The notes under the pieces are model-generated. The model was given only the letters and a program-made list of their open reading frames with translations. It had not been told where the DNA came from and did no database searches. This document shows positions 20,754 through 32,394 of a stretch of DNA of 64,000 nt, piece after piece. A program made the translations under genes and the position numbers. The stretch is taken from the NCBI GenBank assembly GCA_021030905.1, contig JAGFMI010000004.1, positions 372,001-436,000 of the forward strand. Direction: 5' to 3'. This DNA comes from Pyrenula massariospora. Taxonomy: Eukaryota; Ascomycota; Eurotiomycetes; Pyrenulales; Pyrenulaceae. Position 1 is the stretch's first letter. Each line of letters begins with the position of its first letter.

Positions 20754-23387
20754 TCACTTCGACTGGAACACTGAGGCATCCGGCCAGATCTTCCGAGCCG
20801 CCTCTCTGTACTCATTCTTGACAGATTCGCTGCTGCGCCATTGCTCCAGAAGCTCCAACCCAGCTGCGGCCTGGGGAAGAGCGACACTCTCCGAAAGCGT
20901 CGATTTCAACAACTTCTCGTCCTCTGATCGCGACCGATCGCCTGTTAGCGCAGCTCGAACGCGGAGAGCTGATTGAACATGTTCTGCGCTAGTTTCGTTC
21001 TCCTTTAAGAAGGAATCGTTCCATTTCAAGATGTCGGCGGTGGCTGGGCAAACGGACTGGGCCCCTTGGGAAATGATCTCCTTAACCTTTGAAGGTATCG
21101 ATCCCGGCAAGTTGTCGATAGCCTGGCGAAAGCGGAAGATCTGACAATGAAGTGTTGGATGAGACGGTGCAAGAGCTCTTGCGGCGTGAATCGTCTTCAG
21201 AGCGAGAAGATACTTTCCTATACTATTGTTAGTATATATTGTACAATGGCAACTCATACTCACTTCGACGAATGAAGACTTCAAATCCAGCAAATTGAGA
21301 CTCAAGACTCTCTGGGTTGAATTCTAGTAGAGGTCCAAGGAACTTCATTGCATCCTGTAAAGGCTCCTTCGTCTCAACCAAGGTCTTGCCAAAGGGGTCA
21401 GCATCTTCTTTCTTAGTGTCTCCATCTGCGCTCTTCGCGTTTCCCTTACTCGTCTTCAGCGCTTCCTTCTTCTCCGCTTCGGCTTTTTCAAGCTTCTGCT
21501 GTTCCCTTTTAGCTTTCTTGATCGCCTTCTTTCTCTCCGCGTTCTCTCGATTCACATCTTTGCTACTGCCATTAAGCCCATTGATCATAGGGCCATGCGC
21601 CAAATCTGGTTGATCATGTAGGAGAATGTATGCTTCAATAGCCGGTACCGCCATTTGTGGGAAGAAAGGATGGCCGCGCAAATGTTCCTCCCACCGGAGC
21701 ATGTCTATGTACGCCCGAATCATGCCTTTCCGCAGGGAGAAATGATGAAAGTCAAACTGGTCTTCATGCCAACCGTCAAATATCGCCAATGCAGAATGAA
21801 ATCTTTTCAATGCTAGTCCGAGCTTTCTTTGCCTTAAATATGAATTTCCGTCTTCAGTGATATACCATATACATTGCATGTCATGAAGATCACCAAGCGG
21901 ACCGCCAGCGGTTTCATTTCGCGTGAATTTCCCCATTGTCTCCAAAGCCTTCTCATTCTCGTCGTTTCGAAGCTGGTATTTCGCACATTTCGAGTTGATG
22001 CACCGATCTCTTGTATCGAGAGTTCTAGCCTTATCCATAACTTCGGCTGCTTTGTTGGTATTGCCCATGTATTTGAGAGTCCTAGCTTTGGTCATATAGG
22101 GATCAACAGATTCCGGTGCCATTTCGATAGCTTTATCAGTACATTTTAGTGCCTCGGAGAGATTGCGACTGAGATGATAATTGTAATGCTGCGCTAGAAA
22201 ATAATATACAGACTCTTCAAATCGATTGGAGTTGCCGTTGACTGATTTTTCAACCCCGTTAGTTTGTGAGGAGAGTGATCCATCCTGATATCCTTTCACG
22301 AGCTCTTCGATAGTATCTTTTTTCGACGAGTCAACATATAAGTGCTTGATGTTGGCGAATAATGACGGGACGCCTTTTCGCAGCATGCGTTGGAGATAAG
22401 AGTCTACGGCTTGTCTGAATTGATCACCATGGAGAGAGTCAAGAGGTCGTCGTCGAGGCGCATCTGCTTTTGGGAATTTCTCGACCCATGTATCGTAAGC
22501 CTGCTTGACTACTACCCCGTCCTTACCGTCAATTCCTTTAGCCTTCAGCCACCCATCATAGTACTCCGAGTTTTCAGGATTCCTTCCCAGCAAAGCAGCG
22601 TACGCAGCTTCAGCTTCAGCTTTTCTGTCCAGCCTGAGCAAGTAATCAGCTCTCAATTCCATAACACCAAGAATATCAGGGCTTTTTCTGCCAACAGCGT
22701 CAAGGTGTTCCAAGGCTTTCTCTAGCTCTCCAGAATCAGCTATTATTGAGTTTTTGTAGAGTACCGCCTCCCAATGCTCTATGTCAGAGCGTGGAATCCT
22801 CTGTTTAAGAGTATCCTCGTATGTGGTAAGAACATTCTCCGCTTCCTTGTAGCTTCCGGCTAGGTGATGTGCAATGGCAAGAGCAGTCCAATTCTGTCGA
22901 AAGGCCGGCCTTTGCTGTAGCATATTCTGTCGACTTTGAACATAACCCTGGTAGTCACGCATGTGAATTTGTAGGTTCGCAAGGTCTCGCTGGATTGGCT
23001 GCGACTCCGGATCTAGCTTCAATGCAAACTTGTAGGCCTTTATCGATTCATCGTAATTTTTGTCTGTGCGATACAATATGCCGTAGACATGCCAACACAC
23101 GTGTGATTTGAAATTGTTGTTCAGTGCAACTTTGGCCAAAGCAAACGCCTCTTTCTGGTGGCCCTGGCTGCTTAAGATAAGCGCCTTCATGGCTTGTGTG
23201 TCGGCATGGTTGGCATTCTTTCGCAAGACCTGCTCCGCAGTCTTGAGGCCTAGGTCACGCTTATCAGCACAAGTTTGTAGCTCCACGCAGTGGAAGGACC
23301 TTTTTTGTATTGCTTCGCTTCAAAATGCCGCACGATTTGTCGGAACAGAGCAGCATCTTTGTGCCCGAGCTGCTGTCCTTCGGCCAT
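20754..23387 (-). CDS. naa15: NatA N-terminal acetyltransferase auxiliary subunit Naa15/Nat1 (845 aa, 3 exons)
   Basis: Ribosome-anchoring, TPR-built scaffold of the NatA complex, which acetylates Ser/Ala/Thr/Gly N-termini together with catalytic Naa10. Exons are 23300-23387, 21264-23249 and 20754-21217. The first exon encodes MAEGQQLGHKDAALFRQ...FEAKQYKKG, the standard Naa15 opening, and joins to LKTAEQVLRKNANHADTQAMK across a 50-base intron. TPR-like helices follow (KSHVCWHVYGILYRTDKNYDESIKAY is a strongly conserved region), then a Lys/Glu/Ala-rich segment about residues 615-655 and the C-terminal FAGFEVFIRRRKYLLALK. The length is close to yeast Nat1 (854 aa). A 46-base intron splits the final region. 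Cytosolic, ribosome-associated by homology; naa10 is not in the window. Confidence 0.95.
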
Positions 23388-23775
23388 TGTGGCCGTGCCT
23401 CAGTTGATTTTATGGCCGACTTTTTGGGGCGACCGGTAGCAGCCTTAAACGACGACAATTCCACAGCGCGAGGAGGGAATGGCGTCTCTGCAATGATCAG
23501 GGAAAGTGTAAGATGTACTACAAAAATTTCAAGGCGAACTATAGGCAGAGTATAAAAGAAAGAGTGGTGTGGGTAATTGTCCAAATGTGAGCTTTGGTTT
23601 TCCGAGAGCTGAAGGGCTTAACTACCGAGGATTCTCCGGCAAGTGTCCTCTCGAGGGTCTGCGGAGCAACAACTGTCATAGGTACTATCTAGATCGGGGA
23701 CTGAATGCATTAATGCCGAGCTGCAATGGTATCGTTATTGCTGATCGGGGGTCAGATTTAACTGTAAGTATAGTC
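23388..23775. other. Spacer between naa15 and the ABC-F gene
   Basis: A 388-base spacer, both flanking genes on the minus strand. It must hold the naa15 promoter and the ABC-F 3-prime end; no further feature is visible. Confidence 0.6.
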
Positions 23776-26244
23776 TTATAACGATAACTTCTCCAGCCGC
23801 TTCTCCAGGCTTTGCTCAAAATCCTGAACCCCCGATATCTCTTCCAGTCGGCCTCCTTTCAGTAAATAGACCAGCCTCCTCCTATTCAATGCCTCAAGTT
23901 CATCCTCCGAGTCACTCCCACTGCTGTTACTGTCAGGATGATCGTTCTCTCCCTGGACTACTGCTCTGATCAAGTACCGGTCGTGGGTGACGAGCACAAT
24001 TGCTCCCTCGAATTCGTCGAGCGCTTCGATCAACGCTTTGACTGCATGATAATCTAGATGCGTGGTCACTTCGTCGAGCACGAGGAGCTGTGGGCTATTC
24101 CAGGTAACGCGAGCCAGCGCTAAGCGCACGAGCTGCCCACCGCTGAGCTTTGACAGAGATAGGTCGCTAGCTGTCCGCCCGTGGAGTCCCAAGGAGCCTA
24201 GATATGACCTCGCAGCCGGCTCTGTCAATTGACCGTCGCATTCAGCCAATAGCACAGATACAGCGGTTAGACTCGGGTCTTCTAACCCTCTGGCCTGCAA
24301 CTCTTCGACGGCATGTTGGCTGTAATATCCCAACTTCAATTGAGAATGCTTCGTGACGTTGCCGCTCGTAAAGCGCAAGGTCTCGGTCATAACTCTGATG
24401 ATGGTAGATTTTCCACTGCCGTTTAGCCCAACAATACCAATTCTATCTCCACGATGGACGACGAGGTCGACATCGCTGAGAACTGGAGATGCAGAATTCT
24501 TGAATTTGACGTTGATCTTCTCGAGCGATACCAACGCCCCTGGATGCCGAAGATCTCCTGCTGGAGGAAATTTCATGTGGATAGCCTTTTCCTCCTCGGG
24601 CACCTCGATCTCGGAACGCATTTCAGTAAAGTATCCTACCATGTCGCGATTGAGTTTGAACCGATGTCCTAGAGAGCTGACCTCCAGGCCCATGCGCTCA
24701 TTGACCTTTTTCTCTTTCGATTTGATCTGCTTCATTCGCTTCTGATCACCCGATTTCTTGCTTCTCCTGTAACCTTCTTGAATGCTTTTTTCTAATTTCG
24801 ACTTTTGGCGGTCGTGAGACTCCTTCATAGAAGACATGTGCAGCCTCCGCTTCTCAAAATCATCCTCGAACGCGGAAAGGTTGCCGTTAAAGTAAGACAG
24901 CTTCTGGTCGCGAAGTATTATAGTGTCGGTGGAGATAGCATCCACAAAGTCACGATCATGAGAGACCATCACAATTGTCATTGCAGGATTCTGGGTTGAC
25001 AGAGAATCCAACTGTTTCTCCAACCACACAATGCCCAGAAGGTCCAGAAAATTTGTCGGCTCATCAAGGATCAGGATATCTGCTTGGCGATATAAGGCGC
25101 TAGCAAGGAGACAACGCATTTTCCAGCCTCCTGAGAGTGTATTAAATGGTTTTTGAAGGAGGGAACTGTTGAAACCCAGGCCGTGGAGCAGTTCCCGGGC
25201 TCGACTTTCCAAGAATGCAGAGGTGTTACTGGAGGATTGAAGTGTTGACTCGTTCAAAAGGTCCGCCGCAGCCTGGGTCTCCTTCGCTATAGTCTTCTCG
25301 TCTAAGTCATTGTCATTTTGTTCAAGCCTACCCACTGTGAGCCCAAAATGATATGGGTAAAATGGAACAACCAGGTATACCTAGCCTTTGCCTCTACTAC
25401 TTCCTTTTCGACAGCTGTCAGGACGATCCGCGCATCAAAACCGCGAGCGCCGGAGCGCAGCTTTGCCGTTCTCTCCGCCTCAAATAACTTTCGTTCAAGA
25501 CGCTCAAATGAGAGCTGACGGAAGGCTCGAACAGGTCTAAGATTGTCTGAAGAGTCGTCGAAAGCTTCCAGAAGCACTGTAAAACGATCAGCTCTTTAGC
25601 TTGCGAGCCGGAGACTTCTGGCCGACGGGATCGATAGAGCATACAATTGATATCTTTTTGGTTGTTTATCCGCTCATGATCGCTCTCGACCAAGAATTGC
25701 AACGGCGGGAGACTAAGAAGTTTCTGTGCCAGCTCTGGATCTCCGACGCCGCTTGTAGTGACGATTGTCGAATCTTCCAGTTGAGATTTTGTTTCCTCGT
25801 TCGTCTGCTGTAGTAATGAAATGCGCGTATTCATTGGTACGCCAGGGATGAGCTTGTCATAAACTGCACGAAGGAGAGCTGCAGGTATGGATTGTCAATG
25901 GAATGATAGGCTAAAGCACAACAAAGCGCAGAAACTAACTTGATTTGCCAGTCCCATTACGACCGACGAGTCCGTAACAGGATCCTGGCTTGAGCTTTAG
26001 TTCTGCACTAACGAGCAAATCTAAAGCCTGCATTTTGGGTTTTCGTTTGGTCCTTGCTTCAACTTTTGGGGGGCCATCCTTGACAATGACATTGATACCA
26101 ATGTTGAGGTCTTTTATATCAAGCTAGGAAAGAGTTAAAGGCTTCTTGGGGACTCAAACGAAAGATGAAACGAACGCCATGATACCTGCTTTCGCTGGGA
26201 TCGAAGCGGGTTTGTTGAGAGGAAACGACAAGAGAGGTCGCCAT
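23776..26244 (-). CDS. ABC-F family twin-ATPase protein (744 aa, 5 exons)
   Basis: Soluble ABC protein without membrane segments, of the class that acts on ribosomes (Gcn20/Arb1/New1 relatives). Exons are 26176-26244, 25940-26123, 25645-25878, 25381-25576 and 23776-25327. First nucleotide-binding domain: Walker A GRNGTGKS (about 77-84), signature LSGGWKMR (about 292), Walker B ILILDEPTNFLD (about 313-323). A charged linker (RRSKKSGDQKRMKQIKSKEKK, about 415-435) precedes domain 2: Walker A GLNGSGKS (about 528-535), signature LSGGQLVR (about 622), Walker B LLVLDEVTTHLD (about 643-653), where the usual DEPTNHLD has become DEVTTHLD. The first intron uses a weak GTTCGT donor and is the least secure border. 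The exact ABC-F subgroup is not decided; translation-linked function is inferred from the family. Confidence 0.9.
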
Positions 26245-27315
26245 TATAGAAATAAGGAATTACAAAAGATAGAATAGATACGTAATTGCGGAAGAAATGA
26301 TGAAGGCGCGAGATTGAAGACGTTCGACGTCGATAACGTTGCGGTCTCCGAAGTCCCACGGCGAAAGCTGGATGAGCCGAATTGAGTGAAATAAATCAGA
26401 TGCTCATGTGCATGAAGAACATCTAGAAATTCTCGTTGTTGAAGAGAATTTTTCCAGGTTTTATGCCTTTATCGTATCTACCTATTCATTGCCTTGCGTT
26501 GGCATCGCATCGGAAATAGAAGCTGCATGCCAAGCAAGTGAGTCACGTCAATTGGAACGTAGCCGGTAGGTGGCTTCTAGACGATGGCAGGCACGGGAGG
26601 GTGTTGATAAAGTTACGGCTCATCATAGTTGCAGTGACTGCGGGATGTGACTCATCTGCACGACTCTGCGACTTGCGATTCTGCGACTCTGAGGCGTTGA
26701 GGCGTTGTGGCTGAGCGGCCCTGAAGGGAAGACCTAGAGAAACGTGCCCGGACTAGGATCCTCCCGAGTTCCCAACTTCAATTCGAACTTCAATCCATTT
26801 GCTTGGTGTGTAATTCCATCCGGGGAACATGAAGACCGTCAACCGATTTTCTGAGCCCTTTCGCGTTTAATTCAAATACAGATTGACATGGCCGTCGCTC
26901 ATCCGTAGGGCAACTCCATCCAGCCAAAGCAGTCGTAAGCCTCGGTTCACGGCGTCAGGCGTGCCTTAGTAAACTCCTCGACTACGATCTCCGCACTTCT
27001 CACTTGGAGATGTACGCGTACTATACGAATACGTGACCCAGCGACTTCATCTCTTCGTTATTGAAAGATTTTAGTAGGGTATTTAGATGTATTGCTGTTT
27101 CTTATCTATCCCCATCCACGTCGTTCACAAATATCGATTGACGTTCAGCCAGTCAACCTTGTTCTTCTCCTCATTCCTGTTATCTTTCAAATTTCTTCTC
27201 CACATAGCCTAAGCATTGGACTGCAAGATAAGATTCAGGCGATATTTCACGTTTCCTCCACGGTAATATATTTAGATATTCAATTGCTAAGAAACGCCCC
27301 ATCCATCTCCCAAGA
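26245..27315. promoter_or_regulatory. Divergent intergenic region, ABC-F / FMN oxidase
   Basis: About 1.07 kb between two divergent start codons, so it holds both promoters. Short iterated words occur at about 26660-26712 (CTGCGACT/TTGCGATT and two GGCGTTG units). No defined operator could be assigned. Confidence 0.5.
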
Positions 27316-28656
27316 ATGCCAGAAGATCCCTCCCCTTCCACCCTGGACCGTCCCTACACCGACCCCGACCCGTCCGCCTACACCGCCTTCCAACGCGAGA
27401 TCTATGCCTCCCTCCGCCGCCCCGCCTTCTCCACCAAGCCCTCCGAATGGGAAGCCCTCGCCCGTGCCAAGCTCCCCGCCACAAAGTTCGGCTATGTCTA
27501 CGGCTCCGCCGGCCGCGGCCGCACCGCCCAAGCGAACCTCGACGCATTCGAGCGCTACCGCCTGCGCCCGCACATGCTGGTCAACGCCACGCGTCGCGAT
27601 CTTAGCGTCGAGCTGTTCGGAACGCGGTACCCGAGCCCGCTGCTCGTGGGGCCCGTGGGCGTGCAGGAGATCATGCACCGGGACGCCGAGGAAGCGACGG
27701 CGCGGGCGTGCGCCAAGGTCGGGGTGCCAATGGTCCTTTCCACCGCCGCGACGCGGACGATTGAGGAGGTTGCCGCCGCCAACGGGGAGGGAGGGGAGCG
27801 CTGGTTCCAGCTCTACTGGCCGCGGCCACAGCACGAAGAGATCACCCGGAGTCTCCTCCAGAGAGCGCATCGCGCCGGCTACAAGGTCCTCGTAGTCACG
27901 CTAGACACCTTCAACCTCGCCTGGCGCCCCACCGACCTCGACGAGAGCTACCTCCCCTTCGTCTGGGGCCAGGGCTGCCAAATCGGCCTCTCAGACCCAG
28001 AGTTCAACAAACGCTACTCCGCCTCCCTCGCCGCCGCCGACACCCGCAGCCGATCCGAAAAACTCGCCGAGGCCTGGACCTACCTCCGCCGCCCGGGCAC
28101 CCCCTCCGGCGCGCTCCGCGTCCTCCGCCACGCGCCCACCCTCAAGAAATCCCAGGCCTGGCTCGACATCCTCAACTCGGGCACCTACCGCGAGTGGGCC
28201 CACCTCGACACCCTCAAGCGCCTCTGGCCCGGCCCCATCGTGCTCAAGGGCATCCAGACCCCCGCCGACGCCCGCAGGGGCCTCGACGCAGGAGTGCACG
28301 GCATCATCGTGTCGAACCACGGCGGCCGCCAGCTCGACGGCGCGACCGCCTCCCTCGACGCGCTCGCCGCCATCGCCGCGGACCCGTATATCCAGAACTC
28401 TAACCTCACCCTCCTCTTCGACAGCGGGATCCGCTCCGGCGCGGACATCCTAAAAGCACTAGCGCTGGGCGCGCGGGCGGTGCTGGTGGGGCGGCCGTGC
28501 ATGTACGGGCTGGCGATGGGCGGGGAGCGGGGCGTGGAGCATGTGTTGAGGTGTTTGCTGGCGGAGGCGGATAATGCGTTGGGGAATGCGGGGAAGAGGG
28601 GGGTGGGGGAGCTTGGGAGGGGGGATTTGCAGGTTTTGCCTTTGGCGAAATTGTGA
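27316..28656 (+). CDS. FMN-dependent 2-hydroxyacid oxidase, lactate 2-monooxygenase-like (446 aa)
   Basis: Single-exon member of the alpha-hydroxyacid oxidase family (lactate oxidase, glycolate oxidase, lactate 2-monooxygenase), which oxidises a 2-hydroxyacid using FMN in a TIM barrel. Visible features: YVYGSAGRGRT (active-site Tyr region), the FMN-binding segment VGPVGVQEIMHRDAE, then LSTAATRTIEEVA, FQLYWPRP, VTLDTF, the Lys of IVLKGIQTPADA, the catalytic His-Arg block SNHGGRQLDG, and the phosphate-binding DSGIRSGADILKALALGA followed by VGRPCMYGLA. The length and the insertion before the lysine block resemble fungal lactate 2-monooxygenase-like proteins. There is no signal peptide or clear mitochondrial presequence, so it is likely cytosolic. 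The coding sequence is much richer in G+C at third positions than its neighbours, without other signs of transfer. Substrate not determinable. Confidence 0.93.
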   Translation: MPEDPSPSTLDRPYTDPDPSAYTAFQREIYASLRRPAFSTKPSEWEALARAKLPATKFGYVYGSAGRGRTAQANLDAFERYRLRPHMLVNATRRDLSVELFGTRYPSPLLVGPVGVQEIMHRDAEEATARACAKVGVPMVLSTAATRTIEEVAAANGEGGERWFQLYWPRPQHEEITRSLLQRAHRAGYKVLVVTLDTFNLAWRPTDLDESYLPFVWGQGCQIGLSDPEFNKRYSASLAAADTRSRSEKLAEAWTYLRRPGTPSGALRVLRHAPTLKKSQAWLDILNSGTYREWAHLDTLKRLWPGPIVLKGIQTPADARRGLDAGVHGIIVSNHGGRQLDGATASLDALAAIAADPYIQNSNLTLLFDSGIRSGADILKALALGARAVLVGRPCMYGLAMGGERGVEHVLRCLLAEADNALGNAGKRGVGELGRGDLQVLPLAKL

Positions 28657-28938
28657 AAGAGGTGGATAGACGGGAAGGGGACTATCGCCGGGGTGTGTTG
28701 AGACATGTTCGGAAGGCTTGGTGTTTATAATTTAAGCCGAGGGTGGTGTATAGTCTCGAGCGTATTCTAGATAGCGGTATGCTGACGATTTGAAGGGTAC
28801 GAGGGAAGTATCAGAGGTTTTCCCAAGGAGTAAATTCATGGTGGTCTAAAAGGTACAGTGAAGCTCTAGGCTCCTTGAGGTTCCAAGGGATATTCTTTCC
28901 GGCAAGGGAAACAGGCGCTCCCAGAGTGGATGTCCTGT

Positions 28939-30215
28939 CTACGCATAACCTCTCCTACGCTTCCCTTGGTTCCTCGGCCGCGGCGTAACAATAAGCTTAT
29001 CGACTTTGCTCTTGTCCCGGGTCTTGAAACCAGACTTGGCCTGGGGGATATTAGCGAACTGTAGAAAGAAAGATTAAAGAGCGCAGAACGTACCGGCTTT
29101 CCCCAAGGACTAACAGGATCCCGGTTGCCCTTGCCTTTCCCCCTTCCACCACCGTGTGGATGATCCACTGCGTTCATTGCCACACCTCTGACTGTCGGTC
29201 TCCAGCCCAACCATCGCTTCCTCCCCGCCTTGCCCAGCTGCCGGTACTGGTGGTTCACATTACTCGCCACGCCGACCGTTGCGCAGCACTCCTTGTGAAT
29301 GTTTCGGACCTCTCCGCTTGACAGCTTCACAGTAACATACTGCTTCTGCTTCTGCAACTTGGCCAACGTTTCCCGTTGAAATACTGTCATGTCCTCCTCC
29401 TTCCGCTCTCCACCGTCTTCAGTCTCCATGAGCTTAGCAATTTCTTTCTGTACCGCATCTTCGCCTCTACCGACCACAACGCCGTATGTTCCCGCACTCC
29501 GGCAGTATTGTCCCGGCCCATCGGCCCTGATCGTGATATTGTAGATCTGCGTCCCGACCGGGATAAGGCCAAGGGGCAGACAGTTCCCTCTCCATGCCGT
29601 TCTGGATGCGAGGACACCAACGTCAATCTTCCCACCCATGCTGTCCATGAGCTCCTGAGGGATGCCAGATCGAAAACTCTGAATCTCATCCCCTTCCCGC
29701 ATGCCCTCGGCGGCGAGGACGTAGGTTAGCTTGCCGTTTTCTTGCCGTCTCACGAGCGCGATGTGTGCGCTCCGGTTGGGATCGTACTCTATCCGCTCTA
29801 CCTTGTGTATTCCTGGCTCATGACGATGGAAGTCAATCAGGCGAATGCGCCGTTTGTGTCCTCCGCCGCGATGTCTGACCGTAACTTGTCCTGTGTGATT
29901 TCGACCTCCTTTGCCTTGACCCTTCTTGGGAATCGTGAGTTTGTCTATAGGCCGTCCCTTCCACAGATGGTCATTTATTGGGCGGACAAGATGCCGAAGA
30001 CCCGGCGTTCGAGGTTTGTAGCGGCGCATGGTCTGAGTGGTGAGATCCTGGCCATCGGTGGAGGGGACGGAGCCATCGGCGCGGGCATCAGGGGGAAGGG
30101 CGCGTTGCGATTCGAGGACTTCTGCGTAGTGGCGAGGATAGTAAATGGAGAAGTAGCGGGAGCAAGATACGCAGGAGGAGGGGAAGCGGGAGAGCGATAA
30201 CCGTGGTTGTAGCAT
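28939..30215 (-). CDS. rml2: Mitochondrial large-subunit ribosomal protein uL2m (407 aa, 2 exons)
   Basis: Component of the mitochondrial 54S ribosomal subunit near the peptidyl-transferase centre. Exons are 29094-30215 and 28939-29040, separated by a 53-base intron (donor GTACGT, acceptor CCCAG). The N-terminus MLQPRLSLSRF... with Arg, Ser and few acidic residues is a probable mitochondrial presequence. The RNA-binding domain follows (YKPRTPGLRHLVR, GGGHKRRIRLIDFHR, YDPNRSAHIALV), and the C-terminal domain has RKRWLGWRPTVRGVAMN then VDHPHGGGRGKGKG, with the conserved His of the bacterial L2 active-site loop. An insertion of about 45 residues (GEDAVQKEIAKLMETEDGGER...) interrupts the C-terminal part, as in other fungal uL2m. 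Splicing adds the basic tail AKSGFKTRDKSKVDK. Confidence 0.95.
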
Positions 30216-30785
30216 AGCAGTAGCTAAGGAATTGGGGTAGCGTATGCTGCTTTTTTACAAGGCCTGCGGATTTACAGGAAGTCTGAAGGGATTACCGCCT
30301 GTTTAAGCTCATGATCATCGAGTTGAGGAGGCTCATACAAGATGATTGTACTGGCCGGTGATTTGAGAGCAACGTGATACACAGATGGTCTACTTAGAAA
30401 AGGTGAAGCTCAAGCTCTCAAAAATTTAGGTCAAGCTTTAACTGGCCTTGGCTTGCGTCTTGAATTACGCTAACCAGATTGAGAATTTTGCATCGTCCGA
30501 ACCACAGGAAGCAACAGACAAGCAGTGAGACATGTGAAGCGGAAACGAGGACACCACATTGATGAAAATACTAGCGTGGCTGGGAAACATGCATGAGTTA
30601 CCCAAATCTCCCTCTTTCCTTGTAGAATGTTGATGTCCGCGATCCTGGCTTTCCCTGCAGAGGCATCTCCTAGATTTCCTAGTCAACCTGTCTAAGAAGC
30701 TCCAGACTTGAGAAACGACTTGCAGCTTTCAGGCTCACGGCTTTCTATTCCTCCATCTCCTCGCTTAGAAAGAAGACTTGCGAAG
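30216..30785. promoter_or_regulatory. Divergent promoter region, rml2 / tex1
   Basis: A 570-base region between divergent start codons. No motif could be assigned with confidence and no gene is supported. Confidence 0.55.
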
Positions 30786-31948
30786 ATGGCGCCTACCCAG
30801 TCGCGTCGCATCACAGCTTTACCTAAAGACCGCTTCTCTGCTCTGTTCGGAGCACTCAAGACACAGACATATCAGGAATCAGGGAGACCAACCCACCACA
30901 TGTATGGCGCCTATCAGTGTACCTTTTACGGATGAGATATTCAACATTTATATTGACCCTCTCAGTCTTCGCACTTTGGCGTGGAATCCAACAGGATCTC
31001 TCATCGCTACGGGTTCAACAGATCGTACAGTCCGCGTATGGAATCCCGAGCGACCTAACGTGAGATATACTACCGAGCTTAAGGGGCACACTGGTTTCAT
31101 CGAGAAAGTAGTGTTCAATCCAGTCAAAGAGGCAGAGCTTGCAAGCTGTTCTGCTGATGGCACTGTACGGTTCTGGGATGTCAGAAGCAAGACATGCACT
31201 TCAAAAGTCGACCTCGGTGGCGAAGGTCTGACGCTTGCATGGGACGCGGATGGTAAAGTGCTAGTTGCCGGAAGAAAAGTATGACTTTACTTTGATCAGC
31301 ACTTGGTCATTCTAGGTTAATCCATCTGTACAGGATGACGTTCTCATTCCAATTTCGACTGACGACACTCCAACGACCATGCCTTCTCATCGTCAACCAA
31401 TTCAAACAAACGGTACAACTTTCTCCTACGGTATTCCCGCCTCAGATCTCTTTGTGACTTGCGGCGATGGGACCTTCAAAGTTGTGGAATACCCAACCTT
31501 CAACGTTCTACACACCTTTACAGCTCATACCTCAGCCTGCATGTCCGTGGCCTTCTCCCCGACCGCTAAGTATGTCGCTACCGGTGGTTCTGATTCACTA
31601 ATCACCCTGTGGGATACATATGACTGGATTTGCCAACGAACAATGAGCAACCCCGGTTGGGGCAGTATCAGGGGCCTTAGCTGGAGTTTCGACGGCCGCT
31701 TCATTTGCGGAGCGAGTGAAGAAGTGTCGAGTGGTGGAGGAAGTGGGACTGGGAGTGGCATTGAGATTTATCACGCGGAGACTGGAGACGTCGTGCATAC
31801 GATACCGACGGGCAGCGCATCTATTCCCGCCGTAGAGTGGCATCCGAGTCGTTATTGGCTAGCTTATTCTGTGAGCGATAGCCAGGAATCGGGTGCGGCG
31901 AAAAGTGGCCTGAGGATTGTAGGTGCCGCTGGCGGCCCAAACATATGA
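30786..31948 (+). CDS. tex1: THO complex WD40 subunit Tex1/THOC3 (347 aa, 3 exons)
   Basis: WD-repeat propeller of the THO/TREX complex, coupling transcription to mRNA export in the nucleus. Exons are 30786-30901, 30966-31278 and 31334-31948. The start MAPTQSRRITALPKDRF leads, via a 64-base intron, to HHILRTLAWNPTGSLIATGSTDRTVRVWNPE. Further repeats are KGHTGFIEKVVFNP...LASCSADGTVRFWDVRS, GLTLAWDADGKVL, then DDVLIPISTDD, FVTCGDGTFKVVEYP, HTSACMSVAFSPTAKYVATGGSDSLITLWD, IRGLSWSFDGRFICGASEE and IPAVEWHPSRYWLAYS, which is the THOC3 blade order. A Gly/Ser-rich loop (SSGGGSGTGSG) separates late blades. The second intron could alternatively end at 31315, adding six residues in frame; the 55-base version is preferred because the other would be only 37 bases. 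Confidence 0.92.
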
Positions 31949-32394
31949 AGAAGTGGGATGGGTTTTGGAGAGGTTTAATTTCGTATCAGGAGAAATTGCA
32001 GAGATGGCACTAAAGACACGATAGTCCTTCGTTGGTAGATGGGCCTTATCGAGACTGCGTAGCATTTGATAGATGCCATGCCTAGTGAGAAAATTAGAGC
32101 CTTTTACTAGAGCATCAATCTCACCGAGTCTTTTTGTTATCGTTCAAATCGAAAACGTAGAGGCTACAGAGCGTTCTCGATAACTGCATTAGCAGATTCT
32201 TCGCTGTCTTGCAGAGCTTTTCTGAAGGTAACCGGCGGCGACGTCACCCGGAAAATCAAGCTAAGCCTATTTCATAAAAAAGTAATCAATCCGAGTGTTG
32301 CCAGTTGCTTTTATATTACTCGTCAGCACCAATTTGACGTCTCTCGTCGCTAGCACATTCTCACACTACAGATTGACGACGATCCTACGACAGG
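31949..32394. other. Spacer tex1 to rpp40
   Basis: About 446 bases, both neighbours on the plus strand: the tex1 3-prime end and the rpp40 promoter. No separate feature seen. Confidence 0.6.

Noticed and set aside
31279-31333. Earlier acceptor (31315) for the second tex1 intron
   Set aside because: It would give a 37-base intron, shorter than any other in the window; the 55-base version also fits the family better.
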